This document shows positions 30,267 through 39,204 of a stretch of DNA of 64,000 nucleotides, in pieces. The notes under the pieces were generated by a model. It was not told the origin of the DNA and ran no database searches. It was given only the letters and a program-made list of their open reading frames with translations. The first letter of the stretch is position 1, and the number at the start of each line of letters is the position of its first letter. Source of the stretch: Actinomycetota bacterium (GTDB taxonomy: Bacteria > Actinomycetota > Actinomycetes > Nanopelagicales > Nanopelagicaceae); the NCBI GenBank assembly GCA_026392825.1, contig JAPLBF010000022.1, positions 1-64,000 on the forward strand, in the 5' to 3' direction. The position numbers and the translations under genes are program-made.

Positions 30267-31714
30267 TTTGGAATAAAGGAATTGCAGTCACGAAGCCAAC
30301 TCCTATCTCGACCACTCCAAAGAAGTCGATTGATGCTTCGAAATCGGTAGAGGGCGGTTCCTGTTCACCATCTCTTGTGATTGATCAAGTTGGCTACTCA
30401 AGAGATTTGAAAAAATTAGTTCTTCTGCATTGCCTCAAAGAGGGGCGATGGTTTGACTTGGGTAATCTATACAAAATCGTTGTCAACCAAATTACGGGCG
30501 AAATCGAAGCTGGTGCGGCGTATGCTAATTTTCCTTTTCGCTATAAAAACCATACAGAATCAAGAATTTTACCCACAAGCAGTAATGTATTCACCGAAGG
30601 AAACATTCCCATAGGTGAGTGCAAGATTTCGCAGAATGACCCGAACGGATTTCATAAGGGCTTCAACTGGACAGGCTCGATTAGGGTTAAACAAAATATG
30701 ATTTTGCAAGTTTTACCCGTTCAAGCAAGTGACTACTCGAGCACAGGGAATCCGGGGGTCGATTACAAAAATTTTATTGATGGAATCAAGGAAATTATTC
30801 ATAATCTAAGTGATGGAACCTGGGATTTACAAGTAAGAGTGCCTGCGACATATTTGAAGCTTCCTGCAACTTTAGCGAGCTATAAAGTCGGCACTGACAA
30901 TAGTCAAGGCGAAGCCCGCACGCCAGGGCAGGAATTACTAACAAGAGATGCACTCGCCGCCGGCAATAGCCTAGATCTGCAAGGGGCTAGTCTCTTTATG
31001 ATTGTGGCACCTCCGACTACACCTCAAAAAGTTTTCACACGTTTTTCAAACTCGTGGTCGATAAATTTAGGACCTTTCCCATCCTTAGGATCATTTTCTA
31101 TAACTCCAATCGATCCAGCGTGGGGAACGATCCATCACGATTTCTTCCATCTCGGTTTGGGTATCCCAGATCATCTTGGAGATGAGATTCATAGCGCTAA
31201 GGATTTCACACAATTTATTGGAAGAACGGGTGAAATTCTAGGTACTGATCGTTGGGGCAACATGTCAGGAACACAGATGTATTGGTTTGCTTGGGATAAG
31301 TGGCTTTCAGGGTTAATGCAGGACTCCCAAGTCATATGTGCGAAGGTGACAACTAGCGCAAATTTCTGGATCAAACCGTCGGCAACTTATCGAGCTTCTA
31401 AAAAGTTTTTGGTGATTCCAACTGGTCCATATACTGCAATATCTGTTGAATCAATTCGAAACGTTGGCTATAACGCAAACCTTTCGACAAACATTTTGGG
31501 AGCCCTCGTTTATTCGGTTGACCTAACAAAGAATGAATATGGTTACGGCTTTAATGTAATTCGACCACTGAATAGGCTCAAGGACGCAAGCATTTTCCCC
31601 AGCCCAGGTAATAACACGCTACGGGTAGGTGACTCCTTAATTTTTGGAGGTTATAAGATAAGCGTTATTGAGGCTGGGGACTTTGGAGATGTTGTGAAAG
31701 TGGAGAAGCTCTAG
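30263..31714 (+). CDS. M6-peptidase-like secreted protein, main part of a split gene
   Basis: A 483-residue frame beginning MIWNKGIAVTKPTP, which continues the Cys domain of the preceding short frame, so the signal peptide lies in that frame. The middle resembles M6/immune-inhibitor-like metallopeptidases: HHDFFHLGLGIPDHLGD at residues 291-307, then WGNMSG at 331-336 and WFAWDKWLSGL. In M6 enzymes the pattern is HExxHxLGxPD followed by a DLMS turn and AWxKxxLGW. Here the catalytic Glu position is Asp (HDFFH) and the spacing after the second His differs by one, so activity is doubtful. Substrate and role are unknown. If translated alone it would lack export signals. Confidence 0.6.
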   Translation: MIWNKGIAVTKPTPISTTPKKSIDASKSVEGGSCSPSLVIDQVGYSRDLKKLVLLHCLKEGRWFDLGNLYKIVVNQITGEIEAGAAYANFPFRYKNHTESRILPTSSNVFTEGNIPIGECKISQNDPNGFHKGFNWTGSIRVKQNMILQVLPVQASDYSSTGNPGVDYKNFIDGIKEIIHNLSDGTWDLQVRVPATYLKLPATLASYKVGTDNSQGEARTPGQELLTRDALAAGNSLDLQGASLFMIVAPPTTPQKVFTRFSNSWSINLGPFPSLGSFSITPIDPAWGTIHHDFFHLGLGIPDHLGDEIHSAKDFTQFIGRTGEILGTDRWGNMSGTQMYWFAWDKWLSGLMQDSQVICAKVTTSANFWIKPSATYRASKKFLVIPTGPYTAISVESIRNVGYNANLSTNILGALVYSVDLTKNEYGYGFNVIRPLNRLKDASIFPSPGNNTLRVGDSLIFGGYKISVIEAGDFGDVVKVEKL

Positions 31715-31722
31715 TAGCCAAA

Positions 31723-32844
31723 ATGTCTCTCTCCTTTTATGTACATATCCCATATTGCATAAAGCGATGTGGGTATTGTGACTTCAATACTTACACACCC
31801 AATGAGCTGCAAGATGGCGCATCTCTTGAAATAGTCTCAAATGATTACATTGATGCAGTTCTGCTGGAGTTAGATGCTGCGCCTTTGGATGAAGTGCCCA
31901 CAATATTCTTCGGGGGAGGAACACCATCTCTGTTACCCGCAAAGGATCTGGGTAGAGTCATTGCCGCGATTAAAGCACGTAACGGGCTAACTGCAGATTG
32001 TGAAATAACGCTTGAGGCAAACCCTGATTCAGTAACGGAAGATAAGTTACAAGGGTATTTAGCGGCAGGTTTTAATCGAATTTCATTTGGAATGCAATCT
32101 GCGCAGCCACATGTTTTGGCGGTTCTTGATCGCACGCATAACCCGGCAAATGTTAAGCGTGCGGTTGATATGGCACGTGCGGCTGGGTTTAAAAGCATCA
32201 GCGTTGATTTAATTTATGGAACACCCGGTGAATCACTAGATGATTGGCGTGCCACGGTTACCGAGGCGCTCTCACTCGATATTGATCACATCAGCGCATA
32301 TGCATTGATCGTTGAAACTGGTACAAAACTTGCCGCACAGATTAAACGCGGTGATTTGACGATGCCGATTGATGATTTGATGGCTGATATGTATTTGCTG
32401 GTTGATCAGATGTGTAATGACGCAGGTCATGCTTGGTATGAACTATCTAATTGGTCTAAGCCAGGACATGAATGCCAACACAATATTGCTTATTGGAAGA
32501 GCGCGAATTGGTGGGGACTTGGCCCAGGTGCTCATTCGCACGTAGATAAGAAACGTTTTTGGAATGTGAAACATCCAACTGCTTACAAGCAGAAGTTATT
32601 TGCTAAAGAATCGCCAGTTGCTGAGTCTGAACTGTTGACGAATGAACAATTGCGAGACGAAGCAATAATGCTCGCAATACGAATGCGAACTGGTTTAGCG
32701 CTATCTACATTAAATAAGCAAGGGCGAGATAATTTGCAGGCCTATGTTTCAACCGGACACATCGTGATTTTGGATGAACATATTAAATTGACGGCGCAAG
32801 GTCGATTGATCGCAGATCGATTGGTCCGAGAGGCGCTGGGCTAG
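31723..32844 (+). CDS. hemW: HemW-like radical SAM heme chaperone
   Basis: A 373-residue radical SAM protein. The 4Fe-4S motif C-x3-C-x2-C is in HIPYCIKRCGYCDFNTY (residues 8-24), followed by FFGGGTPSLL and the GxGAHS motif LGPGAHSH near 267-274 seen in HemW. HemW proteins bind and transfer heme; they were long annotated as oxygen-independent coproporphyrinogen oxidase. The gene lies between lepA and hrcA, as in mycobacteria. Confidence 0.9.
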   Translation: MSLSFYVHIPYCIKRCGYCDFNTYTPNELQDGASLEIVSNDYIDAVLLELDAAPLDEVPTIFFGGGTPSLLPAKDLGRVIAAIKARNGLTADCEITLEANPDSVTEDKLQGYLAAGFNRISFGMQSAQPHVLAVLDRTHNPANVKRAVDMARAAGFKSISVDLIYGTPGESLDDWRATVTEALSLDIDHISAYALIVETGTKLAAQIKRGDLTMPIDDLMADMYLLVDQMCNDAGHAWYELSNWSKPGHECQHNIAYWKSANWWGLGPGAHSHVDKKRFWNVKHPTAYKQKLFAKESPVAESELLTNEQLRDEAIMLAIRMRTGLALSTLNKQGRDNLQAYVSTGHIVILDEHIKLTAQGRLIADRLVREALG

Positions 32845-32854
32845 CGCCCTGTAG

Positions 32855-32860
32855 TACCTT
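32855..32860 (+). promoter_or_regulatory. -10 box TACCTT for leaderless DoxX-family gene
   Basis: TACCTT, six bases, then ATG at 32867, in the 22-base gap after hemW. Confidence 0.4.
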
Positions 32861-32866
32861 TAGCCC

Positions 32867-33205
32867 ATGACTACTAACGCAACCATCCTTTTAGCTTTTC
32901 TCGCTGTCGTATTTGTTGTATCTGGCTTAAGCAAGGCGAGTGGAAACGAAAAGGGACTATCTGGCACACGCGATGTAAATGTCAAAGATGGAATAGCTAG
33001 AGTAATTGGTCTCTTTGAGGCCCTCTTTGCTCTTGGATTAATTCTTGGCCTTAAATGGACCTGGATGGCTTACTTCCCGCTTTTGGGACTTTGGTTCTTT
33101 ATGGCCGGTGCCATTTTTGTTCATTTTAAAGCGGGCAAAGCCAAGACTGCCTTTCCAGCATTCTTTTTGTTAACGCTAATCTCTATCGCACTTGTTTTGA
33201 TCTAA
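32867..33205 (+). CDS. DoxX-family small membrane protein
   Basis: A 112-residue integral membrane protein with four hydrophobic helices and the DoxX-like ARVIGLFEALFALGLILG and MAGAIFVHFKAGKAK segments. Members are linked to thiosulfate oxidation or oxidative stress, but most have no proven function. It lies between hemW and hrcA and seems to have its own leaderless promoter. Confidence 0.72.
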   Translation: MTTNATILLAFLAVVFVVSGLSKASGNEKGLSGTRDVNVKDGIARVIGLFEALFALGLILGLKWTWMAYFPLLGLWFFMAGAIFVHFKAGKAKTAFPAFFLLTLISIALVLI

Positions 33206-33225
33206 GGGAAGCGCTCCAAATAACT

Positions 33226-33963
33226 ATGCAATCTCAACGTCGCCTGGAAATCTTGCGCGCTATCGTCGATGAGTACGTGGCGACGCAAGAACCTGTCGGC
33301 TCAAAATCGATCGCCGATAAGACTTCCTTAGGTTTATCACCTGCAACGATTCGTAATGAGATGGCTGTCTTGGAAGATGAAGGTTTAATTGCCCATCCGC
33401 ACACTTCTGCTGGACGTATTCCAACTGATCTGGGTTACCGTGTATTCGTAGATAAGTTAGCAACTGTAAAACCTTTATCTGGCCCTGAACGTCGCGCCAT
33501 TGAAACCTTTTTAGATGAAGCAAATAACCTAGAACAGTTAATGAAGAGATCTGCAAAGTTGTTAGCAGATTTAACTAAGCAGGTTGCCGTGATCACCCAC
33601 CCTATGATTGGTGAAAGCTCCAGCTCTGGAAAGATGACGATTTCAGGAACCGCCAACTTGGCGCGTTCGGGAGAAGATTTAGGAACATCGCTATCACCGA
33701 TTCTGGAAGCGCTGGAAGAACAAGTTGTCTTGCTTCGCCTGATGGGTGATGCCAACGAGAATGTCCAGGTAAGAATTGGTGGCGAACAGAGCGAGACCAA
33801 TCTGCGCCAAACTTCGCTAGTAACTGTTGGATACGGCGCGGATAATTCTCCAATTGGAGCACTTGGTGTTTTAGGGCCAACCCGAATGGATTATGCAGGT
33901 TCCATGGCCGCGGTTACCGCTGTGGCTCGTTACGTTGGTCGCTATATATCGGAGAGTAATTAA
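33226..33963 (+). CDS. hrcA: Heat-inducible transcription repressor HrcA, short form
   Basis: A repressor of heat-shock genes that binds CIRCE palindromes. The N-terminal winged helix is complete (QRRLEILRAIVDEYVATQEP, then SPATIRNEMAVLEDEGLI and HTSAGRIPTDLGYR). The C-terminal end is also typical (ETNLRQTSLVTVGY, GALGVLGPTRMDYAGSM). But the protein has 245 residues against about 340 in the family: after KQVAVITHPM it jumps almost directly to SGTANLARSGED, losing about 100 residues of the central GAF-like/dimerisation region. No CIRCE element is seen upstream. It is followed four bases later by dnaJ, as in Actinobacteria generally. Confidence 0.9.
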   Translation: MQSQRRLEILRAIVDEYVATQEPVGSKSIADKTSLGLSPATIRNEMAVLEDEGLIAHPHTSAGRIPTDLGYRVFVDKLATVKPLSGPERRAIETFLDEANNLEQLMKRSAKLLADLTKQVAVITHPMIGESSSSGKMTISGTANLARSGEDLGTSLSPILEALEEQVVLLRLMGDANENVQVRIGGEQSETNLRQTSLVTVGYGADNSPIGALGVLGPTRMDYAGSMAAVTAVARYVGRYISESN

Positions 33964-33966
33964 TTT

Positions 33967-35076
33967 ATGTCTGATCTATATCAAACGCTCGGCGTTGATC
34001 GCGGAGCTAGCGCCGATGAAATAAAAAAGGCATATCGCAAAATTGCCCGTGAATTGCATCCCGATGTGAATCCTGATCCTGCAGTGCAAGATAAATTCAA
34101 AGAAGTAACTGCGGCATATGAAGTATTAAGTGATCCACAAAAGCGCCAGTCATATGACATGGGTGGCTCTGGCTTCGGTGGCTTTGGTGGAGGATTTGGC
34201 GGCGGCGGTTTCAGCGACATTATGGATGCATTCTTTGGGGGCGGACAAAATCGCGGACCACGTCCACGTATGCGCCAAGGACAAGATGCGCTAATTCGCG
34301 TTGAAGTAGATTTAAATGAAGCTTGCTTTGGCACTGAGCGCGATATTTCAGTTGAGAACGCGGTTACTTGTACCAAGTGCAGTGGGCAAGGATCTGCTGA
34401 TTCTTCGGCACCTGCGATGTGTCAGGTATGTAAGGGACGCGGTGAAACGCAACAAGTGCAACGTTCATTCTTAGGCCAAGTTATGACTTCCCGTCCCTGC
34501 GGATCTTGTCAGGGATATGGCAGCGTAATTCAAAACCCTTGCCGCGAATGTGCAGGTGATGGACGAGTGCGTGCCCGCCAAAATATTTCAGTAAAGATTC
34601 CAGCGGGTGTTGAAACTGGAAATCGCATACAACTTGCCGGGCGCGGTGAAGTTGGCGCAGGTGGTGGACCAGCTGGTGATTTATATGTTGAAATTGTTGA
34701 GGCCGAACACCCATTCTTAATTCGCGATGGCCACAATTTGCACGTTGCGATCGAAATTTCTTTTGCTGCGGCATCACTTGGTACCAAGGTAATGGTTGAA
34801 TCTTTAGACGGTCCGATCGAAGTTGAAGTTCGCCCCGGAACGCAAAGCGGTGCAACTATTGCAGTGCGCAGTAAAGGTATGACGCGACTTCGTGCGGCAA
34901 CTCGTGGAGATTTAATCGTGCACGTGGAAGTTCAGACCCCACATAAGTTGAGCCGTGATCAAGAAGAGTTGCTCCGTAAATTTGCTTCATCTCGTGGGGA
35001 AAAGCCGGGGGATGTAAAGATAAAGGGTCATGAACAAGGTTTCTTCAGCAAATTTAGAGATGCCTTCGGTCGCTGA
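33967..35076 (+). CDS. dnaJ: Chaperone DnaJ (DnaJ2 type)
   Basis: A 369-residue Hsp40 co-chaperone that stimulates DnaK. Order: J domain with the HPD motif (ELHPDVNPDP near residues 29-38), Gly/Phe-rich linker, four CxxCxGxG-type zinc motifs (CTKCSGQG, CQVCKGRG, CGSCQGYG, CRECAGDG), then the substrate-binding domains. All zinc cysteines are present. It is the second gene of the hrcA-dnaJ-rsmE group and its stop overlaps the rsmE start. Confidence 0.96.
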   Translation: MSDLYQTLGVDRGASADEIKKAYRKIARELHPDVNPDPAVQDKFKEVTAAYEVLSDPQKRQSYDMGGSGFGGFGGGFGGGGFSDIMDAFFGGGQNRGPRPRMRQGQDALIRVEVDLNEACFGTERDISVENAVTCTKCSGQGSADSSAPAMCQVCKGRGETQQVQRSFLGQVMTSRPCGSCQGYGSVIQNPCRECAGDGRVRARQNISVKIPAGVETGNRIQLAGRGEVGAGGGPAGDLYVEIVEAEHPFLIRDGHNLHVAIEISFAAASLGTKVMVESLDGPIEVEVRPGTQSGATIAVRSKGMTRLRAATRGDLIVHVEVQTPHKLSRDQEELLRKFASSRGEKPGDVKIKGHEQGFFSKFRDAFGR

Positions 35077-35795
35077 TGCTTACTCTCTTCTTTGTTCCTG
35101 ACCTTCCGACCGCGGTTGGAAGTACCTACGAATTCGGTGGGGAAGATGCGGGGCACGCTATCCGCGTATTGCGTACTCAAATCGGTGATGGCCTAGCGCT
35201 TTCCAGCGGGCAAGGTGCGTGGTCAATAGTTGAAGTGATCGCTATTGCCAAGAAATCTATGACCGTGCGAGTTGTCTCAACCGGTTTCGAAGAAGCGCTC
35301 CCTGTTGAATTTACCGTTGCACAAGCGCTGACTAAAGGCGATCGCATTAAAGAGTCGATTGAGTTAAACACGGCAGGCGGAGCCGATGTAATTTTATTGT
35401 GGGCGGCCACTAGATCTATCGGCAAAGCCACCCCAGATTTAATGCAGAAGTTAGCAACGACTGCGCGCGAGGCCAGTAAGCAAACACGCCGCAATCGCAT
35501 TCCGTTTGTGATGGGTGTGTTAGATGCCAAGAAGATTGCAGCCGAAATTCCAAACTATGATCTAGCAATTCTCTTTCACGAAGGTGCTTCGCAGAAGTTA
35601 ACCGATGTTGTAAAGCCAGGAGCGAAGAAAGTACTTCTCATCGTTGGTCCAGAAGGCGGAATTTCCGATGAAGAATTAGCGCTCTTTAAATCTGCTGGCG
35701 CGCAGGTTGCGCTAATGGGACGCCCTATTTTCCGTTCGGCGCATGCGGGTATGGCGGCGCTTTCTGGCGTAAACGCTGCACTTAAAATCTGGTAA
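35076..35795 (+). CDS. rsmE: 16S rRNA (uracil-1498-N3)-methyltransferase RsmE
   Basis: A 239-residue SPOUT-class methyltransferase that modifies U1498 of 16S rRNA. The SAM-binding knot is seen in LLIVGPEGGISDEEL near residues 189-203 and in LMGRPIFRSAHAGMAAL near 214-230; the N-terminal PUA-like RNA-binding region is present. The ATG shares a base with the dnaJ stop (TGATG), so translation is coupled. Confidence 0.93.
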   Translation: MLTLFFVPDLPTAVGSTYEFGGEDAGHAIRVLRTQIGDGLALSSGQGAWSIVEVIAIAKKSMTVRVVSTGFEEALPVEFTVAQALTKGDRIKESIELNTAGGADVILLWAATRSIGKATPDLMQKLATTAREASKQTRRNRIPFVMGVLDAKKIAAEIPNYDLAILFHEGASQKLTDVVKPGAKKVLLIVGPEGGISDEELALFKSAGAQVALMGRPIFRSAHAGMAALSGVNAALKIW

Positions 35796-35798
35796 AGG

Positions 35799-35804
35799 TA
35801 TAGT
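35799..35804 (+). promoter_or_regulatory. -10 box TATAGT for leaderless HIT gene
   Basis: TATAGT, six bases, then ATG at 35811, in the 15-base gap after rsmE. Confidence 0.5.
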
Positions 35805-35810
35805 CAACTT

Positions 35811-36158
35811 ATGGAGCTAGATCCAGATTGCATCTTCTGCAAAATTATTGACGGTGTAATTCCCGCCGATATTGTCTTTCGCAATGAGAATGTAGTCGCC
35901 TTTAACGATTTAAATCCGCAAGCTCCTACTCACGTTTTGATTATTCCTACAATTCATACTGAAAATGCGGCAGGCCTTGCGAAAATGTCAGCGACTATTA
36001 CCGCCGCACTTTTTACCGCAGCAGATCAGATTGCCATCGATCGCGAATTAACTGGCTATCGCACCGTCTTTAACACTGGCGCTGATGCCGGGCAGAGCGT
36101 ATTTCACGCTCACCTGCATCTCTTGGGTGGGCGTGGGCTCGCTTGGCCGCCCGGTTAA
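35811..36158 (+). CDS. HIT-family nucleotide-binding protein
   Basis: A 115-residue histidine-triad protein (HINT type) that hydrolyses nucleoside phosphoramidates. The active site HAHLHLLGG (about residues 99-107) keeps the three histidines, and CIFCKIIDG at 7-15 is the usual N-terminal zinc-type start. It follows rsmE and precedes phoH, a position common in Actinobacteria. Confidence 0.93.
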   Translation: MELDPDCIFCKIIDGVIPADIVFRNENVVAFNDLNPQAPTHVLIIPTIHTENAAGLAKMSATITAALFTAADQIAIDRELTGYRTVFNTGADAGQSVFHAHLHLLGGRGLAWPPG

Positions 36159-36177
36159 AAGTAGTATCTCTGACTAT

Positions 36178-37161
36178 ATGGAGCGAACTCTGATCACCAT
36201 CCCGCCTGCAATTGCGATGGTTTCACTCATCGGCCCCGGCGATGCCAATTTAAGAGTTATTGAAGCTGCCTTTCCAAGTGTAAATATCACCGTACGCAGC
36301 AATGAGATAACTCTGCGCGGACCGCATATTGATTGCCTCGCGCTAGAAAAATTGTTTGCTGAAATGGTTGTCGTGATTCGTTCCGGACAAGCGCTCACTG
36401 TCGATGCGGTCACTCGCAGTATTGCTATGTTGGGGGAAAAACCAGCGGAGAGCCCAGCAGAAGTACTTTCGTTAAATATTGTTTCAAATCGCGGGCGTAC
36501 TATTCGTCCAAAGACGGCAAATCAGAAACGCTACGTTGATGCAATTGAAGATAACACCATTACTTTTGGTATTGGTCCTGCAGGTACTGGAAAAACATAT
36601 TTAGCAATGGCGAAAGCGGTTGCTGCGCTGCAGACAAAGAAGATTAATCGCATTATCTTGACCCGCCCGGCGGTAGAAGCTGGTGAGCACTTAGGTTTCT
36701 TGCCAGGAACTTTAAGCGAGAAGATCGACCCTTACTTGCGCCCGCTCTTTGATGCACTGCACGACATGATCGATGTGGATTCGATTCCGCGCTTGATTCA
36801 AACGGGCGTAATCGAAGTAGCGCCACTGGCATTTATGCGCGGTCGCACCTTAAATGATGCATTCATAATCTTGGATGAAGCACAGAACACAACGCCTGAA
36901 CAGATGAAGATGTTCTTAACCCGTCTAGGATTTGGCTCAAAGATGGTCATCACGGGAGATGTAACGCAAGTGGACCTTCCGAATGGAGCCCACTCAGGAC
37001 TTCGCGTAATCAGAAATATTTTAAATGACATTGATGATATTGCTTTCTTGGAATTAACTGCCGAAGACGTTGTGCGCCATCGTTTGATCGGCGACATTGT
37101 GAAGGCATATGCAAGCTATGACGAAGCAAAATCTGCTCCTCGCAATATACGTAACTCGTAA
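36178..37161 (+). CDS. phoH: PhoH-family ATPase
   Basis: A 327-residue RNA-associated P-loop ATPase. Walker A is GPAGTGKTYLAMAKA and Walker B FIILDEAQNTTPEQMK; a KH-like N-terminal part precedes them. The start at ATG 36178 gives MERTLITIPPAI and is preferred to an in-frame ATG at 36085 that would overlap the HIT gene by 74 bases. A TAGTAT sequence ten bases before the ATG may be its -10 box. Followed by ybeY nine bases later; PhoH and YbeY are usually paired and are thought to act in rRNA maturation or quality control. Confidence 0.94.
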   Translation: MERTLITIPPAIAMVSLIGPGDANLRVIEAAFPSVNITVRSNEITLRGPHIDCLALEKLFAEMVVVIRSGQALTVDAVTRSIAMLGEKPAESPAEVLSLNIVSNRGRTIRPKTANQKRYVDAIEDNTITFGIGPAGTGKTYLAMAKAVAALQTKKINRIILTRPAVEAGEHLGFLPGTLSEKIDPYLRPLFDALHDMIDVDSIPRLIQTGVIEVAPLAFMRGRTLNDAFIILDEAQNTTPEQMKMFLTRLGFGSKMVITGDVTQVDLPNGAHSGLRVIRNILNDIDDIAFLELTAEDVVRHRLIGDIVKAYASYDEAKSAPRNIRNS

Positions 37162-37170
37162 AGATATAAA

Positions 37171-37602
37171 ATGACTATTGAAATAACCAACAAATCTGGC
37201 GAACTCGTGCCCACCGAAAGTGTGCGTGACTTACTTCAGAACGCGCTAGTCGAATTGAAGTTACACCCAGATTGCGAACTCAATTTAGTCTTTGTCGATA
37301 TTGAGGAAATGACCGAGCTGCACATCAAATGGATGGATGAAGGCGGCCCAACGGATGTTCTTTCATTTCCAATGGATATGCCCGAACCAGGAAATGAAGC
37401 GGTGACGCTCGGCGATATCGTTATTGCACCAGTTGTGGCTGCGCAGCAAGCAGCGACTGCTGGGCACTCTATTGATCACGAGATCTTTATTTTGGCAGCG
37501 CACGGCTTGCTCCATATATTGGGTTATGACCATGCAAATCCGGATGAAGAGAAGGCGATGTTTACCTTGCAAGAGAGCCTAGTTAAGAAATTTACAGCAT
37601 GA
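37171..37602 (+). CDS. ybeY: Endoribonuclease YbeY
   Basis: A 143-residue metal-dependent RNase involved in 16S rRNA 3'-end maturation and ribosome quality control. The zinc motif H-x3-H-x5-H is in AAHGLLHILGYDHANPDEEKAM near residues 110-131. TDVLSFPMD and LGDIVIAP are typical. It overlaps the next gene by four bases (ATGA). Confidence 0.95.
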   Translation: MTIEITNKSGELVPTESVRDLLQNALVELKLHPDCELNLVFVDIEEMTELHIKWMDEGGPTDVLSFPMDMPEPGNEAVTLGDIVIAPVVAAQQAATAGHSIDHEIFILAAHGLLHILGYDHANPDEEKAMFTLQESLVKKFTA

Positions 37603-38879
37603 ACGCCTTTAACATCAGCACAATAATCGTTCTTATCGCCTTTGCTGGTTTTCTTGCAGCATCTGAATCAGCGCTCACTTCTATCTCACGTATTCTGATT
37701 GAAGAGTTAGAAAGCAAGCGTGGTGGTCACTTACTCAAGAAGTACTCACAACAACCCTCACGTTATTTAAATGTACTTCTCTTGGTAAGAAAGATCTGCG
37801 AATTTACCGCTGCTGCTCTTCTTGCCGTTGCGCTCTTGCGTCAATATTCATCAGCACAAGCAATGGCAATGACAGTGGCGATAATGGTTGTTCTTTCTTA
37901 TGTAGTAATCGGTGTGGGTCCGCGAACGCTGGGCCGCCAACAACCACATAAATGGGCACGTGCTGGAATATCGGTTGCTTACTTCTTAGCCTTTATCCTG
38001 GGCCCGGTTACCAACTTGTTGATTGCGATCGGTAATGCCCTGACCCCAGGTAAAGGATTTCGCAGTGGTCCATTTACAAATGAGGCCGAACTTCGCGACC
38101 TAGTAGATCAAGCCCACGAACGTGGACTCGTTGAATCTGATGAACACGAGATGATCCACTCGGTATTCGAACTAGGAGATACCTTGGTTCGCGAGTTGAT
38201 GGTGCACCGAACAGATATGGTTTGGATCGAACGCGATAAATCATTGCGTCAGGCGCTCTCTTTAGCGCTGCGTTCAGGATATTCCCGAATTCCTGTCGCA
38301 GGAGAAAATCTCGATAACATCATTGGTCTTGCCTATGTAAAAGATTTAGCTAAGCGCGCTCTCGATCATCACGATTCAGAAACGACTGAAAAAGTTGAGC
38401 AACATATGCGACCGGCCGTCTTTGTGCCCGAGATAAAGATAGCCGCAGAACTTTTGAAGGAGATGCAGCGCGATCAGATCCACTTGGCGATAGTGGTTGA
38501 TGAATACGGTGGAACCGCTGGAATCATCACTATTGAAGATATTATTGAAGAAATCGTTGGCGAGATCGCTGATGAGTTTGACGATGGCATCGAAGCATTC
38601 ACTTGGTTAACTGAAGATAAAGCCCGCGCCAAGGCGACGCTTCATATTGAAGATTTAGCAGATGAGTTAAAGATCGAGATAGATAAAGCTGACTTTGAAG
38701 ATGTTGATACCATCGGCGGTTTAATGGCTCAGAAACTTGGCCGCGTACCGATCGCAGGAAGTACGATTTCTCTTGCGGGTTGGTCGATTACATCTGAGCG
38801 TCCAATCGGTCGTCGGCGTAAAATAAGTAGTGTAATTATTGAACGGTTAAAGGATGAGACGTTAGAAGATCATGAGTAA
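37599..38879 (+). CDS. CorC/HlyC-family CBS-domain membrane protein
   Basis: A 426-residue protein with an N-terminal DUF21/CNNM transmembrane domain (helices in about residues 5-145), two CBS domains ([20 protein letters not shown] and the [20 protein letters not shown] segment) and a C-terminal CorC_HlyC domain. Relatives take part in magnesium or cobalt transport; 'hemolysin' is a historical name. In Actinobacteria it follows phoH-ybeY, as here. ATGA overlap with ybeY. Confidence 0.9.
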   Translation: MNAFNISTIIVLIAFAGFLAASESALTSISRILIEELESKRGGHLLKKYSQQPSRYLNVLLLVRKICEFTAAALLAVALLRQYSSAQAMAMTVAIMVVLSYVVIGVGPRTLGRQQPHKWARAGISVAYFLAFILGPVTNLLIAIGNALTPGKGFRSGPFTNEAELRDLVDQAHERGLVESDEHEMIHSVFELGDTLVRELMVHRTDMVWIERDKSLRQALSLALRSGYSRIPVAGENLDNIIGLAYVKDLAKRALDHHDSETTEKVEQHMRPAVFVPEIKIAAELLKEMQRDQIHLAIVVDEYGGTAGIITIEDIIEEIVGEIADEFDDGIEAFTWLTEDKARAKATLHIEDLADELKIEIDKADFEDVDTIGGLMAQKLGRVPIAGSTISLAGWSITSERPIGRRRKISSVIIERLKDETLEDHE

Positions 38880-39195
38880 TTCTTTTTCAAACCCAGAAGA
38901 TCAAAAGCTAGCCACTTTGGCCACTTCAACGCTGGTGCGCACTGGCGCTAAACAAGCGGCGGCGCTGCGCGACACAACAGGGCGAACATATGTTGCTATT
39001 AATATTTCTGCACCACAACTAACGCTAGATGCAGTTCAAGCAGTTTTTACAGTTGCTGCTGCATCGCAAATCGCCGGTATCGAAAGCGTAGTCATTGCGG
39101 GGGAGAAGGCAGCGATGACTGCAGTGATTACCGACAATTCACCACAGGCAGCTATCTTTCATATCGATGCAAATGGGAGCGTTACGAGGGCGTAA
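38872..39195 (+). CDS. Cytidine deaminase-fold protein without zinc motif
   Basis: A 107-residue protein that matches the actinobacterial gene between the CBS protein and era (Rv2365c position in M. tuberculosis). It shows the deaminase-like pattern DTTGRTYVAINISAPQLTLDAVQA, but no H/C-A-E or PCxxC zinc residues, so it is probably not a deaminase. Function unknown. It overlaps the CBS gene by eight bases; its TAA stop is the start of the -10 box of the FAH gene. era does not follow. Confidence 0.7.
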   Translation: MSNSFSNPEDQKLATLATSTLVRTGAKQAAALRDTTGRTYVAINISAPQLTLDAVQAVFTVAAASQIAGIESVVIAGEKAAMTAVITDNSPQAAIFHIDANGSVTRA

Positions 39196-39198
39196 GAT
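39193..39198 (+). promoter_or_regulatory. -10 box TAAGAT for FAH gene, formed on the preceding stop codon
   Basis: TAAGAT, six bases, then ATG at 39205. Its TAA is the stop codon of the deaminase-like gene. Confidence 0.5.
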
Positions 39199-39204
39199 AG
39201 CCCA

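Noticed and set aside
33150-33226. Possible CIRCE element upstream of hrcA
   Set aside because: No TTAGCACTC-like repeat or its complement could be found.
37599-38879. 'Hemolysin' as a toxin
   Set aside because: The DUF21-CBS-CorC layout is that of ion-transport proteins; the name is historical.
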